DNA of 64,000 bases, from assembly GCF_014332515.1 (NCBI RefSeq), contig NZ_VFSD01000004.1:186001-250000 (forward strand). The letters run 5' to 3'. The position numbers and the translations under genes were made by a program. Source of the stretch: Pontibacter beigongshangensis (GTDB lineage: Bacteria; Bacteroidota; Bacteroidia; Cytophagales; Hymenobacteraceae). Of the stretch, positions 61,240 through 64,000 are shown piece by piece (positions within the stretch are counted from its first letter, which is position 1; each line of letters starts with the position of its first letter). The notes beneath the pieces were generated by a model. The model was given only the letters and a program-made list of their open reading frames with translations. It searched no databases and was not told the DNA's origin.

Positions 61240-64000
61240 TCACACCTTATTTTTATGATCGGCTTTACGGTATACCCAGTAAAATATCTGTGGCAATACC
61301 GTCAGGGAGAGCACCATGCAGATCAGCAGGCCGCCTACGATCATAATGGCCAGGGGCTTTTGTATTTCTGAACCCATTCCGGTAGACAAAGCAGCTGGCA
61401 GCAATCCCATCGAGCCCATCAGGGCGATCATCACAATCGGGCGGACACGGCTATACACCCCAGTTGAGATGGCTTGGCGCAGGTTCATCCTGCGCATGTT
61501 CTCTTTCATGGCCGCAATCAGTATTATACTGTTGATGGTGTTCACCCCGAACAGAATAATAAAGCCGATACCGGCCGAGATGCCAAAGATGGTCTGGGTA
61601 ATCCACAGCGACATAAAACCTCCAATGAACGCATAGGGTATGGTGCTTGCCGCAATCAGGGTATCTTTCATGGAGCCGAAGTTGAAGTACAGCAGGAACA
61701 GGATCAGCAGCAGCACGGCAGGCACAATTACGGCCAACTGCCTGCTGGCTCTCTCCTTGCTCTCAAATTCGCCGGCCCAAACCATTTTGTTGGCTTGCGG
61801 CAGGGTCACGTTGTTTTCTACCTTGGTTTTTGCCTCGGCAATGGTGCTGCCCAGGTCCCGGCCCTCGATGCTAAAGCCTACCGCGATGTACCTGCTGCTG
61901 CCTTCCCTGTAAATAAAAGTGGGGCCCGTCATAAATTCAATGTTCGCAATTTCGCGCAACGGAATTTTTCTGCCATTCATGGCAGGAATCAGGATTTCAC
62001 CGATTTTCTGCTCATTATCGCGGTACTCTTTCTGGAAACGGATACGGACGTCAAACATTCTTTCGTTTTCGTAGAAGGAGGTGGCCGCCCTGCCGCCAAT
62101 GGCCATCTCTACAACCGCCTGCGCTTCCGCCATCGACACGCCATATTTCCCCATCTTCAGCTCATCCAGCGAAATCCGCAGCTCAGGCAGGCCAATATTC
62201 CGGTACACATTTATGTCTGTAATTCCGTCAATATCCCGGATATTGTCTGCCACCAGGTCTGCATAATCTTCCAGTTCAAACAGGTCCTCGCCAAATATTT
62301 TTATAACCAGCGGACTCTTCACCCCGGCCACGTACTCCTCCACGTTATCCTGAATAGGCTGGCTGAATCCGAATACGATCCCCGGATACATGCCCAGTTC
62401 GCGGCGCATTTCATCTACCAGGTTATCTTTACTGATGCTGCGTTTCCACTCTTTTTCAGGATAGAGCTGAATGTGAAATTCTATATTGAAGAATCCGGTA
62501 GGGTCTGTTCCGTCGTTTGGCCGGCCGGTCTGCGTCAGCACAAACTTCACCTCTTCATACTCCCTTATCCTGTTTTTCATTTCCTTCGAAAGCCGAACCG
62601 ACTCTTCCAGGTTCACGCTGTTGGGGAGTGTTGCCCGCACATACAAGGCGCCTTCGTTCAGTTTCGGGATAAACTCCGTTCCGTAAAACATAAAGCTGGC
62701 AGTGCACAAGGCCAGCAGCGCTGCAAAGCCAATTATAGTCAGTCTGCTACTCCGGTTGCTCCATAAAAAGAGTTTGAACAGGTTGTTCCGGAAAAAACGG
62801 GAGATGAAATTTTCCCGCTCTACAATATCCCTCTTTAGCAGCACCTTGATCAGGGCGGGCACATAGGTAATGCTCAGAATTAGCGACCCGAGCAAGGCAT
62901 ACCCAAGCGTGAAGGCCAGGGGTGAGAACATTTTGCCTTCCACTTTCTGGAAAGAAAAGATCGGCAACAAGGCGATGATCAGGATTATCTGGGCAAAAAC
63001 AATGTAGGTGGCCACGCTTCCGGCGCTTTTCTTTATCAGGCCCATTTTACCCATCCGGTTGAACCTGGCCATGCCGAGGTGATGCGCTTTTTTCTCCATG
63101 GCCACAAAAACCGTTTCCACAATTACCACGGTGCCCTCCAGCAATAAGCCGAAATCTATGGCTCCCATCGAGATCAGGTTGGCCGGCAAGCCCTGAATGC
63201 GCAGCATAACCAGTGCGAACAGGAATGAAAGCGGAATAACGGAAGCCACAATGACAGTTGTGCGCCAATTGAACAGGAAGATGAACACAATAATGGAAAC
63301 CAGCAGGATCCCTTCTATCAGGTTTTTACTTACGGTGCTTACGGTTGCATTCACCAGCTCCGTGCGGTCAATAAACGGCTCGATTTTTACATCTTTGGGT
63401 AAGATCCGTTCGTTCAGGTCCGTAATTTTTTCCTTCAGCCTGGCAATGACGTCTCCCGGATTTTCTCCTCGCAGCATCAGCACAACGCCCTGCACCAGAT
63501 CGTCCTCATCCTGCAAACCAACCTGCCCTAACCTTGGCTTGGCAGTCACCTTTACCTCGGCTACATGCTTTACCAGAATAGGGGTCGATCCTCTTACTTC
63601 AATCAGGATATTTTCAATGTCTGCGGTGCTCTCCAGCAGCCCCACGCCACGTACCACATAGGCCTGCGGCCCGCGTTCTATCACATCGCCGCCTACGTTA
63701 ATATTGGTTTTAGAAACTGCTTCAAACACTTCTAAAGGCGACAAGTCGTAATTAGCCAGTTCTGTCGGGTTAATTTTAATTTCGTAGATCTTTTCTTCGC
63801 CCCCAAAACTCACCACATTGGCTACCCCCGGCACCGAAACCAGCTCGCGCTCAATTACCCAGTCCTGTATGGCGGTCAGTTCTTTTATGGGCCGGCTGCT
63901 TTTAATCACATAGCGAAAGATTTCGCCAGTGGCTCCAAACGGCGGCTCAATCTCCGTATCAGCACCCTGTGGCAAATCGATTCCCTGCAGCCTGTTGGCC
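61240..64000 (-). CDS. CusA/CzcA-type heavy-metal RND efflux pump, 5' end outside window
   Basis: Inner-membrane RND transporter that exports metal ions with a CusB/CusC-like adaptor and outer-membrane channel. About 920 of roughly 1030-1060 residues are visible; the frame is open to the right edge. Landmarks: periplasmic DLPQGADTEIEPPFGATGEIFRYVI, a TM4 region GAIDFGLLLEGTVVIVETVF (HME-RND proteins usually have Asp where this has the Glu of LLEG), and the second half repeating the RND fold, ending with TM segments and KADHKNKV. Expected partners lie beyond the window. Metal specificity not determinable. Confidence 0.92.
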   Translation of the reverse strand, partial: ANRLQGIDLPQGADTEIEPPFGATGEIFRYVIKSSRPIKELTAIQDWVIERELVSVPGVANVVSFGGEEKIYEIKINPTELANYDLSPLEVFEAVSKTNINVGGDVIERGPQAYVVRGVGLLESTADIENILIEVRGSTPILVKHVAEVKVTAKPRLGQVGLQDEDDLVQGVVLMLRGENPGDVIARLKEKITDLNERILPKDVKIEPFIDRTELVNATVSTVSKNLIEGILLVSIIVFIFLFNWRTTVIVASVIPLSFLFALVMLRIQGLPANLISMGAIDFGLLLEGTVVIVETVFVAMEKKAHHLGMARFNRMGKMGLIKKSAGSVATYIVFAQIILIIALLPIFSFQKVEGKMFSPLAFTLGYALLGSLILSITYVPALIKVLLKRDIVERENFISRFFRNNLFKLFLWSNRSSRLTIIGFAALLALCTASFMFYGTEFIPKLNEGALYVRATLPNSVNLEESVRLSKEMKNRIREYEEVKFVLTQTGRPNDGTDPTGFFNIEFHIQLYPEKEWKRSISKDNLVDEMRRELGMYPGIVFGFSQPIQDNVEEYVAGVKSPLVIKIFGEDLFELEDYADLVADNIRDIDGITDINVYRNIGLPELRISLDELKMGKYGVSMAEAQAVVEMAIGGRAATSFYENERMFDVRIRFQKEYRDNEQKIGEILIPAMNGRKIPLREIANIEFMTGPTFIYREGSSRYIAVGFSIEGRDLGSTIAEAKTKVENNVTLPQANKMVWAGEFESKERASRQLAVIVPAVLLLILFLLYFNFGSMKDTLIAASTIPYAFIGGFMSLWITQTIFGISAGIGFIILFGVNTINSIILIAAMKENMRRMNLRQAISTGVYSRVRPIVMIALMGSMGLLPAALSTGMGSEIQKPLAIMIVGGLLICMVLSLTVLPQIFYWVYRKADHKNKV

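Noticed and set aside
61474-62766. 430-codon frame antisense to the RND pump, and similar long antisense frames at 58232-59401 and 30646-31734
   Set aside because: Shadows of high-GC genes; the coding strand shows complete family motifs.

Overview
The window looks like a chromosomal segment from a Bacteroidota bacterium, most likely a Cytophagales/Hymenobacteraceae (Pontibacter-like) organism. That assignment is inferred from gene content and was not tested by a database search. Supporting signs are two SusD-type lipoproteins and a SusC-type TonB-dependent receptor, a type IX secretion (T9SS) C-terminal sorting domain, lipoprotein signal peptides, general lack of Shine-Dalgarno sites, and promoters of the TTTG-N(19-23)-TAnnTTTG type in front of tRNA-Ser and ruvC.

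Layout. 0-5 kb: end of a truncated SusD gene, a Bor-like lipoprotein and a sugar-lactone-type FAD oxidase, separated by repeat-rich spacers. 5.5-16.4 kb: a stress and energy-storage island with four tandem-domain universal stress proteins (plus the remnant of another), a lipoprotein L,D-transpeptidase, a single-domain response regulator, a glycogen debranching enzyme and a flavodoxin. 16.8-21.2 kb: a translesion pair, a short DnaE-type polymerase and a Y-family DinB. 21.8-44.4 kb: a leftward polysaccharide utilisation locus (PUL) containing SusC, SusD, three GH2 enzymes (two of them paralogues with a malectin domain), a DUF4861 lipoprotein, a T9SS-exported beta-helix protein and a GH105/GH88-type unsaturated uronyl hydrolase. 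It is interrupted by a zinc-peptidase gene and a REP-associated transposase (RAYT). Divergent from susC are an SDR-type fructuronate reductase and mannonate dehydratase (uxuB-uxuA). The likely route is extracellular attack on a uronate-rich, galactoside-bearing polysaccharide, SusCD uptake, periplasmic trimming, and cytosolic uronate catabolism.

47.5-64 kb: tRNA-Ser(GGA), tatD and asparaginase with overlapping stop and start, a tightly packed leftward cluster of cell-envelope genes (flippase-like membrane protein, two GT2 glycosyltransferases, a NodB deacetylase, a SpoIIE-type phosphatase, an orphan Dpp/Opp-type permease), ruvC, a GH63-like glucosidase, and a CusA/CzcA efflux pump running off the right edge.

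The most unusual feature is the non-coding DNA. At least 19 copies of one short element lie only between genes. Each has a (GCA)n tract, a CTCCGGAG palindrome and an AT-rich tail near TTCATTAGAATAATT. Three pairs of these elements face each other as inverted repeats around cargo. Two of those composites (33.6 and 60.8 kb) carry the same core with an inner REP-like inverted pair and are clearly one element family. Other repeat phrases often sit beside the same elements. The RAYT gene at 24.1 kb carries its own REP pair directly after its stop codon. Together these suggest an active or recently active REP/REPIN-type economy with composite, non-autonomous members.
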